Assembly (NCBI RefSeq): GCF_002101555.1
Contig: NZ_LQOL01000036.1
Coordinates: 32,018 to 96,017 of the forward strand
Direction: 5' to 3'
Length of the DNA: 64,000 nt
From: Mycolicibacterium canariasense
GTDB taxonomy: Bacteria > Actinomycetota > Actinomycetes > Mycobacteriales > Mycobacteriaceae
Below are positions 42,351 through 51,113 of the stretch, piece after piece (position 1 is the first letter of the stretch; each line of letters starts with the position of its first letter). A program made the translations under genes and the position numbers. The notes beneath the pieces are model-generated. The model searched no databases and had not been told where the DNA came from. It worked only from the letters and a program-made list of their open reading frames with translations.

Positions 42351-44281
42351 CCTCCACGCTGCAGGTGCCGTCGAATTATCCACTGGCGCCCCCATCAGCG
42401 GCCACCCCGCGGGCCCTGCGGCACTACCAGATCGAAGCCGCCGATGCGGTGTGGGAGGCGTTCGGCCGCCGGGTTCCCGGTCCGGCCGTTGTCCTGCCCA
42501 CCGGGTCGGGGAAGACCACTGTGATCGCCGAGCTGACCCGTCGCGATGTCGTGCTCGGTGGACGGGTGCTGCTGGTGGCACACCGCAACGAGCTGATCGA
42601 GCAGATGGCCGATGCAGTGTGCGCCGTCAACCCGTCCGGTCCCGTGCCGGCCAAGATCGGCGGCCCACACCGCGGTGATGCGGATGCCCAGATCGTCTCG
42701 GCGACAGTGCAGTCCCTGCAGAGCGCCACGGCACTGACGCGGCTGGGCACGCGCGACCTCGTGATTGTCGATGAATGCCATCACGCCGTGGCACGCACCT
42801 ACCGCAATGTGCTCGACCACTTCGCCGCGATGGGTGGGCGCCGGGCCGGGTTCACCGCGACGATGACACGCAACGATCCCGGTAAAGGCGAACCACCGCT
42901 GCGGATGGTGTGGCAGGAGGTGGTGTTCGAACGAGATCTGGCATGGGCCATCGAGAACGGTTTCCTGCTTCGTCCCGAAGGCGTGACCGTCGATGTCGGG
43001 CTGGACTCCTCGACGCTGACGACTGGCCGTAGCGGTGAGATCACCGATGAATCCGCCGAAGAGGCAATGCTGCGTGACACCACGCTCAATGCGACGGTCG
43101 AAGCTGTCCTCACCCGCACCGGGGGTCGCTCCACCATTGTGTTCGGCGCGTCGATGTTGCACTGCGAGCAGCTCGCGCAGTCGCTGGTAGCCCAGGGGCT
43201 GACCGCCGAAGTGGTGGTGGGCCCGACATCGGTGCGCGCCCGTGAAGGCATCTACCGGCGGTTCCGCGCCGGGGCCACACAGGTTCTGGTGACCGTCGAT
43301 GTGCTCACCGAGGGCGCGGACTTCCCCCGGTGCGAGGTCGTCGTACTGGCGCGGCCCACACGCAGCCAGCCTCGCCTGGTGCAGTGCGTGGGCCGTGCGC
43401 TGCGGCCGCACACGTTCGAAGAAGGCACTGTCAAAGAGAACGCCCTCGTGATCGATCTGGTCGGTGCCGGATCGCTCGGGCTGATCGTCAAGACCAGGCT
43501 CGACGCTGAGGTCCGCGAGGAAACGGATCGGGGCCTGGGTTGTGGGTGCGCCCAGCCGTGCGCGGGCACCAGCTGTGTGCTGTCGTGCACCGGGCAGGGA
43601 TGCGCCTGCCAGTGCGCCTGCGGTGACGAGCCGACCGGCGGGTCACCGATCGAACCCGAAGTTTCCTCGGTGCCGTGCACCTGTGAATGCACGCTGGCAT
43701 TCGGGTTGTGCCGGTGCGGCTGCCAGTGCGACACCCACCGGGTGGACCCGCTGCGGACCTTCGATCCGGTCTCCGGTGTGCCGCAGGACCTTCCAAAGCG
43801 TCGGCACACTGATTCGACGTGGTCGGTGCGCACCGCGACGATCCGGTGGACCGCACACCCGCGCGGCATGGTCCGCCCGGTGTATCACAGCGACGGCTCC
43901 AAAGGTGTGTTGATCCTTGCCGACATGCGCGGCGTGCAGGGCACGGTGCCTGGCAAAGACTGGGCGTGCGGGTTCTACGACACCACGGCGCGGCGCATGT
44001 TCTGGATCGGTGTCGATGGGCAGTGGGCCGAACCAGGACCGCGGTGCTACCTGCAGGGGTTCGACCTGGCCAGCGCCGACAAACTGTCCCAGACGCTGTT
44101 TCCCGGCGCCCTGCGCGATGCCGCTCGAAGCGAACCCAGCCCGGCACAGGTGTCGCTGGCTCGCGCGCTCGGTGTTCCCGACGCAGACACTCTGGACCGC
44201 CGCGACCTGTCCGACATGCTCGCGCTCGCCCAGGCCGATCACTGGTTCCCCCACTTCCCCACTGCCGACGCTGTTTCCTGA
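42347..44281 (+). CDS. SF2 DEAD/DEAH helicase with Cys-rich insert
   Basis: A 644-residue helicase. Q/DYQ-type start (RHYQIEAADAV), Walker A LPTGSGKTT, DECHH, FTATMTRND, TVDVLTEGADFP and motif VI QCVGRALRPH are all present. After the motor, about 395-460 has some 20 Cys (CGCAQPCAGTSC, CTCECTLAF, CRCGCQC), then a domain of about 180 residues. The Cys region resembles metal clusters of zinc-binding repeats. ATG start overlaps the upstream stop (ATGA). Likely acts in replication or repair of the element. Confidence 0.8.
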   Translation: MTSTLQVPSNYPLAPPSAATPRALRHYQIEAADAVWEAFGRRVPGPAVVLPTGSGKTTVIAELTRRDVVLGGRVLLVAHRNELIEQMADAVCAVNPSGPVPAKIGGPHRGDADAQIVSATVQSLQSATALTRLGTRDLVIVDECHHAVARTYRNVLDHFAAMGGRRAGFTATMTRNDPGKGEPPLRMVWQEVVFERDLAWAIENGFLLRPEGVTVDVGLDSSTLTTGRSGEITDESAEEAMLRDTTLNATVEAVLTRTGGRSTIVFGASMLHCEQLAQSLVAQGLTAEVVVGPTSVRAREGIYRRFRAGATQVLVTVDVLTEGADFPRCEVVVLARPTRSQPRLVQCVGRALRPHTFEEGTVKENALVIDLVGAGSLGLIVKTRLDAEVREETDRGLGCGCAQPCAGTSCVLSCTGQGCACQCACGDEPTGGSPIEPEVSSVPCTCECTLAFGLCRCGCQCDTHRVDPLRTFDPVSGVPQDLPKRRHTDSTWSVRTATIRWTAHPRGMVRPVYHSDGSKGVLILADMRGVQGTVPGKDWACGFYDTTARRMFWIGVDGQWAEPGPRCYLQGFDLASADKLSQTLFPGALRDAARSEPSPAQVSLARALGVPDADTLDRRDLSDMLALAQADHWFPHFPTADAVS

Positions 44282-44361
44282 CCCACTACACAACCGCTCA
44301 ACCGCTGTACCGCTTCCCCTTTCACCGCTGACCCGCTGACATCTCACAGAAAGACCGACAC

Positions 44362-44997
44362 ATGACCGAACTCCCAGAACCTGCTCGCACCCGGCGTGAC
44401 AACGGCGGGGACGCATTCCGCGCCAAGCTCACCGACCTGGACTGGATCCGCAGTTGCAGTGCCGCCGAACTGCGACATGCTCTGCACGCCCTGTGCTGGC
44501 GGATACAGCGTGACACCGTGGACGGGTTCTGCACCGATCCGCAGGTCGCCCAGAAGGTGCTGATCGCCGCTCGCGGAGTCAACACCGAGCTGCGTTCGCG
44601 CGCTGCACTTCTGGCCGACGGCAGCGACGACCTGACCACCATGCGCAAGAGGATCTCGTCGTCGGAGGCGGTGATGCTGTCCTGCCAGATCGCGCTGGAC
44701 CTGCACCATCAGCACCGCTCCGACAACCTCGGCAACGCCGCCGCGGCGGTACTTGCACGTGCCATTGCCGCGCACCGCGTCGCCCTGCACGCCGAGCCGC
44801 GGGAAGCCGACACCGCCCTGTGGCGCTCACTCGATGAGGTCGAAAGCGGTGCGAGCCCAGCTGCACGCATGCCGGAATACCCGATTGCACCGATGCCCCC
44901 GACACCGATAACGCCCGCACACTCTGCTGTCACAGGGCGCGCTCGCGTCGACCTCCCCCTCACCTCCAACGGCCGGCTCAGCCGGTCCGTGGCCTAG
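44362..44997 (+). CDS. Hypothetical protein
   Basis: A 211-residue protein, helical to about residue 150 and Pro-rich after that (PEYPIAPMPPTPITP). No signal peptide. It is followed 15 bp later by whiA, with which it probably shares a transcript. Not recognised. Confidence 0.65.
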   Translation: MTELPEPARTRRDNGGDAFRAKLTDLDWIRSCSAAELRHALHALCWRIQRDTVDGFCTDPQVAQKVLIAARGVNTELRSRAALLADGSDDLTTMRKRISSSEAVMLSCQIALDLHHQHRSDNLGNAAAAVLARAIAAHRVALHAEPREADTALWRSLDEVESGASPAARMPEYPIAPMPPTPITPAHSAVTGRARVDLPLTSNGRLSRSVA

Positions 44998-45012
44998 CAG
45001 AAGGAGTCCGAT

Positions 45013-46002
45013 ATGTCTCTGACGAGTGAACTCCATGACGAGCTGGCCCGCGTACCGGTCACTTTGCCGGGCAGCCGCGCCGCTCAGCTTGCCGCCATTC
45101 TGCGGCTGTCCGCTGACCTGCGCGTCGCCCGCGACGGTCTCGTCGTCGAAGCCGTCACCACCACAAGCGCACTGGCCCGCCACCTGCGCCGCGAGATTGC
45201 AGCTGTGCACGGCCACCTCGCTGGTGTCACCATGCACAGCGGGAGCGGGCTGCGCCGCTCCGCGTTCTACCGCGTCCGCGTTGAAGACGGTGGAACGCTG
45301 CTGGCACACCAGTGCGGCATGGTCGACCGGCGTGGGCGGCTGGTGGCCGGGCTCGCCCCGGCGGTGGTCGGCGGCTCGATCAGCGAGGTCATCGCTGTAT
45401 GGCGTGGCGCCATCCTGGCTGCCGGAACCTTGCACAGCCCCGGCCGCAACACCGCACTGGACATCACATGCCCCAGCCCCGAGGCCGCCTACGCCCTGGC
45501 CAGCTGTGCCCGCCGGATCGGGTTGCAGCCCCTGGTCCGCGAATCCCGCGGCATGTCGCATGTGACGCTGCGCGATGAGGGCGACATCGGTCGGATGCTC
45601 ACCCTCGTCGGTGCCAACGAGGCTCGCATCAGCTGGGAGCGCCGGGTCAGCCAGCGCGAGATGTACGCGACCGCAGCGCGGATGGCCAATCTCGACGAGG
45701 CAAACATGCGCCGCTCGGCGCGGGCCGCGGCTGTCACCGTCGACCGTGTGCTAGCAGCGCTGCAGGTGCTCGGTCCCGACGCGCCGCAGCATCTCATCTA
45801 CACCGGCCGGTTGCGCACCAGTCACCGCACCGCCTCATTGGAAGAGCTTGGCCAGCTGGCCGACCCGCCAATGACCAAGGACGCGGTGGCCGGACGGTTG
45901 CGCCGACTCCTGGCGCTGGCCGACAAAGTGAGCGCCGATACCGACGCGCCGGCGCGGGGATGCCTCAAGGACATCAACCTGGTCACGGCCGGGGCGCCCT
46001 GA
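45013..46002 (+). CDS. whiA: WhiA family sporulation/division regulator homologue
   Basis: A 329-residue, full-length WhiA. The N-terminus is the degenerate LAGLIDADG-type fold (RAAQLAAILRLSADL, GGLRRSAFYRVRV, VWRGAILAAGTL), and the C-terminus holds the conserved helix-turn-helix SLEELGQLADPPMTKDAVAG. WhiA binds DNA and controls septation and sporulation genes in actinobacteria; chromosomes of mycobacteria already have one copy. AAGGAG ribosome site. Overlaps by 1 bp the second WhiA-like gene. A plasmid copy could interfere with host cell-division control. Confidence 0.85.
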   Translation: MSLTSELHDELARVPVTLPGSRAAQLAAILRLSADLRVARDGLVVEAVTTTSALARHLRREIAAVHGHLAGVTMHSGSGLRRSAFYRVRVEDGGTLLAHQCGMVDRRGRLVAGLAPAVVGGSISEVIAVWRGAILAAGTLHSPGRNTALDITCPSPEAAYALASCARRIGLQPLVRESRGMSHVTLRDEGDIGRMLTLVGANEARISWERRVSQREMYATAARMANLDEANMRRSARAAAVTVDRVLAALQVLGPDAPQHLIYTGRLRTSHRTASLEELGQLADPPMTKDAVAGRLRRLLALADKVSADTDAPARGCLKDINLVTAGAP

Positions 46003-46700
46003 TGAGTGCGGTCACGCGGATGGTCGCCAACGAGTTGGCAGCCGTGCCGATCAACTCGACTGTACCGCTGGCGGCCCGCCACGCCGAGACATCGGCGATG
46101 TTGCGCTTCGGCGGCGGCGTGCAGTCGTGGTCCGGCCTCACCGCAGTGACCGCGGTGTTCGGGACCCACACCGCCGCAGTCCGCTTGCGCGGGGAAATCG
46201 TTGCCCTGCACGGTCTCCACGGGACAGCGGTGGTGGTGGCCGGTTCCCACCTGTCGCGCGTACAGGTGGTGCGCGGCGGGGCGTACCTGGCGCGCCGGGT
46301 CGGTCTCTTGGACGCCGCCGGCAAGACGATCCCAGATCTGAACCTGGATCCGAACACCTGCACCTACTCCGAGGGCGCAGCGGTTCTACGCGCGGCGTTT
46401 CTGGCCCGCGGGCAGGTCAGCGTGACCGCCGCCGATGACGGTCGCAGTGACGTCCGCATGCGAGTGTCGTTGGCGTGCCCCGGACCATCCACGGCACGCT
46501 GGCTTGTTGCCTATCTGCGGCGCTGCGGCATTACCGCGCACCGGGGCCAGATTGCGGCCGACGCGCACACCGTGGAGCTTGTGCAGGTGCGCAAGTTACG
46601 CGCAGTCGGGGATCTGCTACTGACAATGGGCGCTCCAGCATCGACGCGGCGGCTTCTCGGTGACTGCATCCGCTTGCCGGGCGCGGTGGGCGCACACTGA
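46002..46700 (+). CDS. WhiA-like protein lacking the HTH domain
   Basis: A 232-residue paralogue of the previous protein: MVANELAAVPI, ARHAETSAMLRFGGGV and AVLRAAFLARGQV align with the WhiA N-terminal domain, but the protein stops before the conserved helix-turn-helix. It could pair with full-length WhiA as a regulator or inhibitor, or be a decayed duplicate; the coding frame is intact. TGATG overlap with whiA, so the two are coupled. Confidence 0.7.
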   Translation: MSAVTRMVANELAAVPINSTVPLAARHAETSAMLRFGGGVQSWSGLTAVTAVFGTHTAAVRLRGEIVALHGLHGTAVVVAGSHLSRVQVVRGGAYLARRVGLLDAAGKTIPDLNLDPNTCTYSEGAAVLRAAFLARGQVSVTAADDGRSDVRMRVSLACPGPSTARWLVAYLRRCGITAHRGQIAADAHTVELVQVRKLRAVGDLLLTMGAPASTRRLLGDCIRLPGAVGAH

Positions 46701-46723
46701 CTTGTTCCGCGGTGCGTGTGCCG

Positions 46724-47007
46724 TCAGCCCAGCAGGGAGCTGATGTCGAGCATGCTGCGGAGCTTGCCGCCGAGTGCGGCGTCAGCTGCGACGATCACCA
46801 CGGTCGACGCCACGGCGACCAAAGCGACGGTGAGCAGCTTGCGCAGCGCCCCGGCGGCGGCCACCGCCACTGCGACGGCCGCGGCTACCGCGCTCGGCGG
46901 CCAGTGGTGCAGACCCGGTACGACTGTGGTGGCGGCACCGCCGGCGCCGGCTGACATCGCCGCTGCCAGCGCAAGGCGTTCGATTCGGGCTTTCGACAGC
47001 CGCATGG
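46724..47007 (-). CDS. Small membrane protein
   Basis: A 94-residue protein with two predicted membrane helices (SAVAAAVAVAVAAAGALRKL and LTVALVAVASTVVIVAADAAL) after a short basic N-terminus. Start chosen at the Met after an AGAGAGAG stretch; in-frame alternatives are ATG 47041 and the GTG at 47056, which lies inside a decamer. Convergent with the WhiA-like gene. Function unknown. Confidence 0.6.
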
Positions 47008-47050
47008 GTGCTCTCTCTTTCGATGGTGTTGTGGTCGCCATGCGCCGCGG

Positions 47051-47060
47051 TGTCACGTCC
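47051..47060 (-). repeat. GGACGTGACA decamer copy
   Basis: Exact copy on the minus strand between a possible small gene (stop at 47053, inside the decamer) and the membrane protein gene, whose longest frame could begin at the decamer's GTG. Confidence 0.6.
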
Positions 47061-47232
47061 TGGTCATGGATGACCGTGATGGCGGCGGTGTCCGCAGCCG
47101 GCGCACCGACGCGCGAAGATCCTGAGCCTCATTGTTGCGACCGGCCCGTTCCAGTTCCTGGGCCCGGTGCAGCAGTGTGTCAGCAGCGATCTGGTCGGGA
47201 GTGCGGCCACTGTCGCTGGATGGGTTGTCCAA
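47053..47232 (-). CDS. Possible small protein downstream of 47242 gene
   Basis: A 59-residue frame in phase with the upstream gene just past its TGA. It begins at TTG and reads like a charged helix (DTLLHRAQELERAGRNNEAQD). No ribosome site, so it would need reinitiation or stop readthrough. The stop codon is the TGA inside the GGACGTGACA decamer. Codon choice looks coding, but no homologue is known to me. Confidence 0.35.
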   Translation of the reverse strand: MDNPSSDSGRTPDQIAADTLLHRAQELERAGRNNEAQDLRASVRRLRTPPPSRSSMTRT

Positions 47233-47241
47233 GTGACGTAT

Positions 47242-47796
47242 TCAATCGAACAGGTCGCTCATATCGTCGGCGAACGGATCGGCTGCGGTGCGCGCATCTT
47301 TCTCGGCGGCAGCCGCGCGTTCGGTATCTGCCCGGGCCCGGTACTGGCTGGCAGCCTCGGCTTCGGCACGCGCACGTTCGGCGGCAGCGGCTTCGCTGTC
47401 GGTCGTGGGGATCTCGAAGCTGACCGTGGCCCCGAGACGCTCACCCCGGAATCCTGCCGCCAGCTCGGCCAGCCGCGGATCGTCAGGCTCGGCATCGGTC
47501 AGGTAGGCGATCACGGTGGAGTGCACCATCGGCTTGCGCTTGAAACCAAACTCGTCGGGCTCGGTCTCCTGCAGGATGCGCAGACGGCCGTGAGCGATGG
47601 TGGGACGGATGGGGATTCCGCGGCGGTCCAGCTCGTCTCGGACGTCGGCGGCCAGCTCATCGGTCTGCTTGTTGGGGTCGTTCTCGTAGGCGCTCAGCAG
47701 ATCGAACAGCGGTGCGGTGAAGTACACCGCCAGGGTCAGTTCTCCGGTGTCAGCATTGACCGGTCGGAAGTAGGTGGGGCTCTGCGGAGCGCTCAT
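47242..47796 (-). CDS. Hypothetical protein with Ala/Arg-rich coiled tail
   Basis: A 184-residue protein. The N-terminal 130 residues are mixed alpha/beta (ELTLAVYFTAPLFDLL, MVHSTVIAYLTDAE); the tail is a helical Ala/Glu/Arg stretch and an acidic end (DPFADDMSDLFD). The acidic C-terminal tip is a feature of single-strand-binding proteins, but no OB fold can be read. Start with AAGGAAAGG. Confidence 0.65.
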   Translation of the reverse strand: MSAPQSPTYFRPVNADTGELTLAVYFTAPLFDLLSAYENDPNKQTDELAADVRDELDRRGIPIRPTIAHGRLRILQETEPDEFGFKRKPMVHSTVIAYLTDAEPDDPRLAELAAGFRGERLGATVSFEIPTTDSEAAAAERARAEAEAASQYRARADTERAAAAEKDARTAADPFADDMSDLFD

Positions 47797-47969
47797 GGTC
47801 GGGTGTGCCTTTCCTTGGCGGATGATCCCCGGGATGCTAGAACGCCGAGGCACGAGTCGCGGCACGCAACACTATCGGCATCACTGCATGCACCGATGGC
47901 GCTCGCTCGTCAATCCTCGCTCCACATGGCGACTTCACCACGGCGGCGCGAAACACAAGCCGCACAGCA

Positions 47970-48003
47970 CAACGGCCCACACCGTTACCGGTGCGGGCCG
48001 TTG
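47970..48003 (-). terminator. Hairpin terminator
   Basis: A 15-bp stem with one mismatch (CAACGGCCCACACCG with CGGTGCGGGCCGTTG), just beyond the stop of the gene at 48028. Confidence 0.7.
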
Positions 48004-48027
48004 TTGGGCAGTCTGACGCTGGAGCGC

Positions 48028-48696
48028 TCAGCCGGCGGTCCACCAACCGAACTGAGTGATCGCCGCGTCGCGCAGGTAGGCGGTCGCCTGCTGCGCACCG
48101 TAGCCCGAGTTGGTGTCGTCGAGGGCGCGCAGCACCTTGGCGGCGTTGTCGTTGGAACCGGGCACCTGAATGGCGACACCGGTCACCGCGCTCTCACCGC
48201 GCTGGAAGCAGGTAACCAGCTCGTTGCGGATGTTCTTCTGCATGATGGTCACGTTCTGCACCTGCTCGAAGGTGCCGGTGGCCGGGTCGAGCACGATGTA
48301 GTCGACCGTCGGGGCGAGCACGTCGACCTTCTCGTACTTGCTGGCGCGGGAGGCGAGGGACAGCAAGCGGAACAGAATCGGCTTGTTGAAGTGCTCGTCG
48401 GGGATGCCTCCGCCGGAGCCGGTCGGGATGGTGCCGATGGCCGGCGCCGCCGACGGGACCAGATTCCCGTTGGCGACCGGCGCCTGGGCGACGGGCGCTG
48501 CGGCGGGCTGGGCCACCGGGAACTGTGCGACCGGGGCCTGTGCGACCGGGAACTGCGCGGCCGGCGCGGGAGCGGCAACCGGAGCCGGAGCCGCCACGGG
48601 AGCGGGAGCGGGAGCGGCAACCGGAGCGGGAGCGGCCACGGGAGCGGGAGCAGCCACGGGGACCGGGGCGGGTGCGACGGGAGCGGGGGCGGTCAT
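48028..48696 (-). CDS. Hypothetical protein, PA-rich N-terminus
   Basis: A 222-residue protein. About 1-95 is an Ala/Pro/Val repeat region; about 97-222 is a folded domain (KPILFRLLSLASRASKYEKV, DVLAPTVDYIVLDPATGTF). The folded part is unknown. The leader upstream has a hexanucleotide repeat (48707). A terminator follows the stop, so it is probably a single-gene unit. Confidence 0.65.
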   Translation of the reverse strand: MTAPAPVAPAPVPVAAPAPVAAPAPVAAPAPAPVAAPAPVAAPAPAAQFPVAQAPVAQFPVAQPAAAPVAQAPVANGNLVPSAAPAIGTIPTGSGGGIPDEHFNKPILFRLLSLASRASKYEKVDVLAPTVDYIVLDPATGTFEQVQNVTIMQKNIRNELVTCFQRGESAVTGVAIQVPGSNDNAAKVLRALDDTNSGYGAQQATAYLRDAAITQFGWWTAG

Positions 48697-48706
48697 GTCA
48701 GTCTCG

Positions 48707-48748
48707 TTTCTGTTGCTGTTGCTGTTGCTGTTTCAGTTGCTGTTGCTG
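48707..48748. repeat. GTTGCT-type hexanucleotide repeat in leader
   Basis: A run of TGTTGC/CAGTTGC units (plus strand GTTTCTGTTGCTGTTGCTG and onward), which is CAACAG on the transcribed strand, 10 bp upstream of the ATG at 48696. It gives a structure-poor leader and could vary in length. Confidence 0.6.
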
Positions 48749-48889
48749 ATCCGGTGCGGATGCGTAACCGGTGAGCTTCCCCGCTCACAGGCTGCGGAAC
48801 TCACCCGCACCGGATGGGTGAAGTTGTACTCGGCATCCCCGACAAGCAACGGCGCATGCAACAGGCTGCGCTTCGGCGTGTCGCGGCGA

Positions 48890-49336
48890 CTAGGCCAGCG
48901 TCACCAGCGTCACGGCCACCGGTGACTCCTCGGACACCTCGCGGATGATCGCGACCGCCCTTGCGGGGTCCAGTCCACCGATACCTCCGCCTATCAGCGG
49001 AACCGCCACCGACCGGATGCCGTGCCCGACAGCCAGTTCCAGGCCAACAGTCAGTGACGACCGCAGCCACTCCTCGGTCGCGTTGGGCCCGGGATGATCC
49101 TGGCTGGCGCAGTGGATAATCGTCTTGTCCCCCGGCCCTTGCGTGCAGATCATCGCTCCGCCCGGCGGTAAGTCACCGCGCCGGGCGAGTACCTGGTACT
49201 GGTGAATTGCGTTGGGGTGTTGCAACTTCATCACAGCTGCCACGCCAGCACCGGCGACGCCTTTGCAGTTGACGCCGTGCGCGATGGCCTCAGCCGGGTG
49301 GGCGAAGAGGTCGCCGATCTCATGGGTGAAGCTCAT
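48890..49336 (-). CDS. Macro-domain (ADP-ribose-binding) protein
   Basis: A 148-residue single macro domain. AIAHGVNCKGVAGAGVA contains the conserved Asn-Gly loop, and VPLIGGGIGGLD is the second ADP-ribose loop. Such proteins bind or remove ADP-ribose, for example from proteins or DNA modified by toxins. A toxin partner is not next to it, though the protein at 33607 has a weakly ART-like sequence. ATG start. Confidence 0.8.
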   Translation of the reverse strand: MSFTHEIGDLFAHPAEAIAHGVNCKGVAGAGVAAVMKLQHPNAIHQYQVLARRGDLPPGGAMICTQGPGDKTIIHCASQDHPGPNATEEWLRSSLTVGLELAVGHGIRSVAVPLIGGGIGGLDPARAVAIIREVSEESPVAVTLVTLA

Positions 49337-49430
49337 GTGCGGTCCTTAGTGTCTATGCAACGTTCGAAGTTTCGACGTTGAGGCCAGCAGTGGTTGATGT
49401 GTGCGGGGGGTGGTAGCCGGCCGCGGATCA

Positions 49431-49440
49431 GGACGTGACA
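49431..49440 (+). repeat. GGACGTGACA decamer copy
   Basis: Exact copy on the plus strand between two minus-strand genes, 21 bp from the stop of the gene at 49461. Confidence 0.55.
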
Positions 49441-49460
49441 CCGCGACGGGGACGCACCGG

Positions 49461-49658
49461 TCAGGCCGGTTCGTAGCGGTGTGCGGTCGCAGCGTCGATG
49501 CATACGCCGTGTCCGTGGTCGAACTCGGCGCAGACAATCGGTCCGGCGGACGGATCGTCGCGTGTGTCAGCCGGCCGGATCTCGTGCACGGTGAGCACCT
49601 TGCCCCGGTCGTCGCGGATCCGGTCGCCGACACTGGTGGCATTGACGTCCAGGCCCAT
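49461..49658 (-). CDS. Hypothetical small protein
   Basis: A 65-residue beta-rich protein (KVLTVHEIRPADT, GVCIDAATAHRYEPA). The ATG overlaps the stop of the upstream gene (TGATG), so it is coupled to it. Not recognised. Confidence 0.55.
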   Translation of the reverse strand: MGLDVNATSVGDRIRDDRGKVLTVHEIRPADTRDDPSAGPIVCAEFDHGHGVCIDAATAHRYEPA

Positions 49659-49936
49659 CACAGCTGTGCCCTCTGGTCCGCGGTGAACTGATCCCAGGAG
49701 CGCCCGGCCAGCCCCAGCGGTGACCGGTGATCGGCGATCAGTTCGGCGGCGTAGCGGTCGCAGTCTGTCAGCTGGTCCGTGCTGGCGCCCGCGGCGATCG
49801 CTCGGTCCCTCGCCTGCAATCGCACCGCCTCGTGGCCGGTACGGTTCTCCCAGAACCGCTCATGGCTGGGGAGCCGGTCAAACCAGCAAGCGACGCTGTA
49901 CTGGTCCAACGCATGCTGCAGCGCGGTGATACTCAC
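49658..49936 (-). CDS. Hypothetical small protein
   Basis: A 92-residue helical, aromatic-rich protein (HALDQYSVACWFDRLPSHERF). GTG start overlaps the stop of the gene at 49933, so this is the second of three coupled genes. Not recognised. Confidence 0.6.
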   Translation of the reverse strand: MSITALQHALDQYSVACWFDRLPSHERFWENRTGHEAVRLQARDRAIAAGASTDQLTDCDRYAAELIADHRSPLGLAGRSWDQFTADQRAQL

Positions 49937-50811
49937 GCCGCGCCGTTCTCGGACAGCGCGTCGCCATCTGTGCCGCCCTCACCCCCGGTCGCACCGACGG
50001 TCGGTCCCTCGTCCTCGTCGTCGGCGAGGTCCGCGCCAGCGCCTGCTCCGCCGCTGTCCCCGAGCGTGGTGGCCACCGCGACCTCGGGGTCCTCGACGTC
50101 GAGATCCGGGTGGTAGGCGTGCGCCGCAAGCACCGCGCGGAACACACCCGCACATGTGACGGTCACGATCGAGGCCGGATGCGCGCGGGTGTAGATCTCC
50201 ACGGGCTCCTTGAAGACCGCCGCGATCGCACCGACTTTCTTGATGGTCTCGGCGGTGAACGCCTGCACCTTCCCCACCTTGAGCGGGGCATTGCTCATAT
50301 CGTCCCCAGCGCCGCGCGCACCCAGAATCTCGCGGGCACCTTTGGCCTGCAACGTCTTGAGCACCGAACGGATCGGGAAGTCGTCGGCATCCTGCAGCGG
50401 GATGTAGTGGCGGGAGTCCGCCTCGCCCAGTGCGCCGTCGGTCAGGGTGCGCATCAGCAGCGTCGATCCCTCATCGACCACCGACAGCTCCACCTCGGTG
50501 GAGGCCTCCTTGTCCTTTTTCTTCACGGCGGAAGCCGCACCCCGGGCCGCCGACAGCAACTGGTTGGCCTGGTCGAGTGAGAACTTCACCAGCGGCAGGT
50601 CGCCGTCGCATTCGAATATCGCCTGTCCCGGACTGATGCCGTCAGAAGCGAGGAACGCCAACGAGTTCTGTGAGCCGACCTCGGCTGTCTCCACGCGTGC
50701 GGTGCCGAGCAGCACGGCGGCGTGCGTGGGGTCGTCCTTGCCGGCGAAGGCCATCACTTTCGCTGCTGACAGACCTTTGACGAACGCCTTGTTGTCGATC
50801 ACGGCTGTCAT
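49933..50811 (-). CDS. Possible sliding-clamp-like protein
   Basis: A 292-residue protein. The layout of repeated beta-alpha elements (VEIYTRAHPASIVTVTCAG near the end, YIPLQDADDFPIRSV in the middle, FSLDQANQLLSAARG earlier) suggests a DnaN-like clamp, but no family motif is decisive. The C-terminal 50 residues are acidic and Gly-rich. ATG 50811 chosen with an AAAGGTGG site; the frame extends upstream. It heads a three-gene unit. If it is a clamp, it would serve the element's polymerase. Confidence 0.45.
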   Translation of the reverse strand: MTAVIDNKAFVKGLSAAKVMAFAGKDDPTHAAVLLGTARVETAEVGSQNSLAFLASDGISPGQAIFECDGDLPLVKFSLDQANQLLSAARGAASAVKKKDKEASTEVELSVVDEGSTLLMRTLTDGALGEADSRHYIPLQDADDFPIRSVLKTLQAKGAREILGARGAGDDMSNAPLKVGKVQAFTAETIKKVGAIAAVFKEPVEIYTRAHPASIVTVTCAGVFRAVLAAHAYHPDLDVEDPEVAVATTLGDSGGAGAGADLADDEDEGPTVGATGGEGGTDGDALSENGAA

Positions 50812-51113
50812 CGCCGGACCACCTTTCGGTTGCTGCGGAGTGTGCGGCGGCTGCACTGCGCGAGACCGCCGACGCCGCGGTGCTCGTGTGCCCGCGGTGC
50901 GCGCAATCTAGGACCGGCGCGGGACCGCCGCGGGTCTGCGGCGCGACTGCCCCCGCGCCGGCGCCCTCACACGGTGTGCAGCAGTCAAAAGCGAGCTCAA
51001 GAGCACCCCACACGAGCCGCTATCCACCGACCGGTTCCCGCCGGGCTCCGTCACCGGGCCTTGCGTCGCCAACGTGCGTGCGTACGGGCCCGACACCTGC
51101 CGGCGCCGCGATG

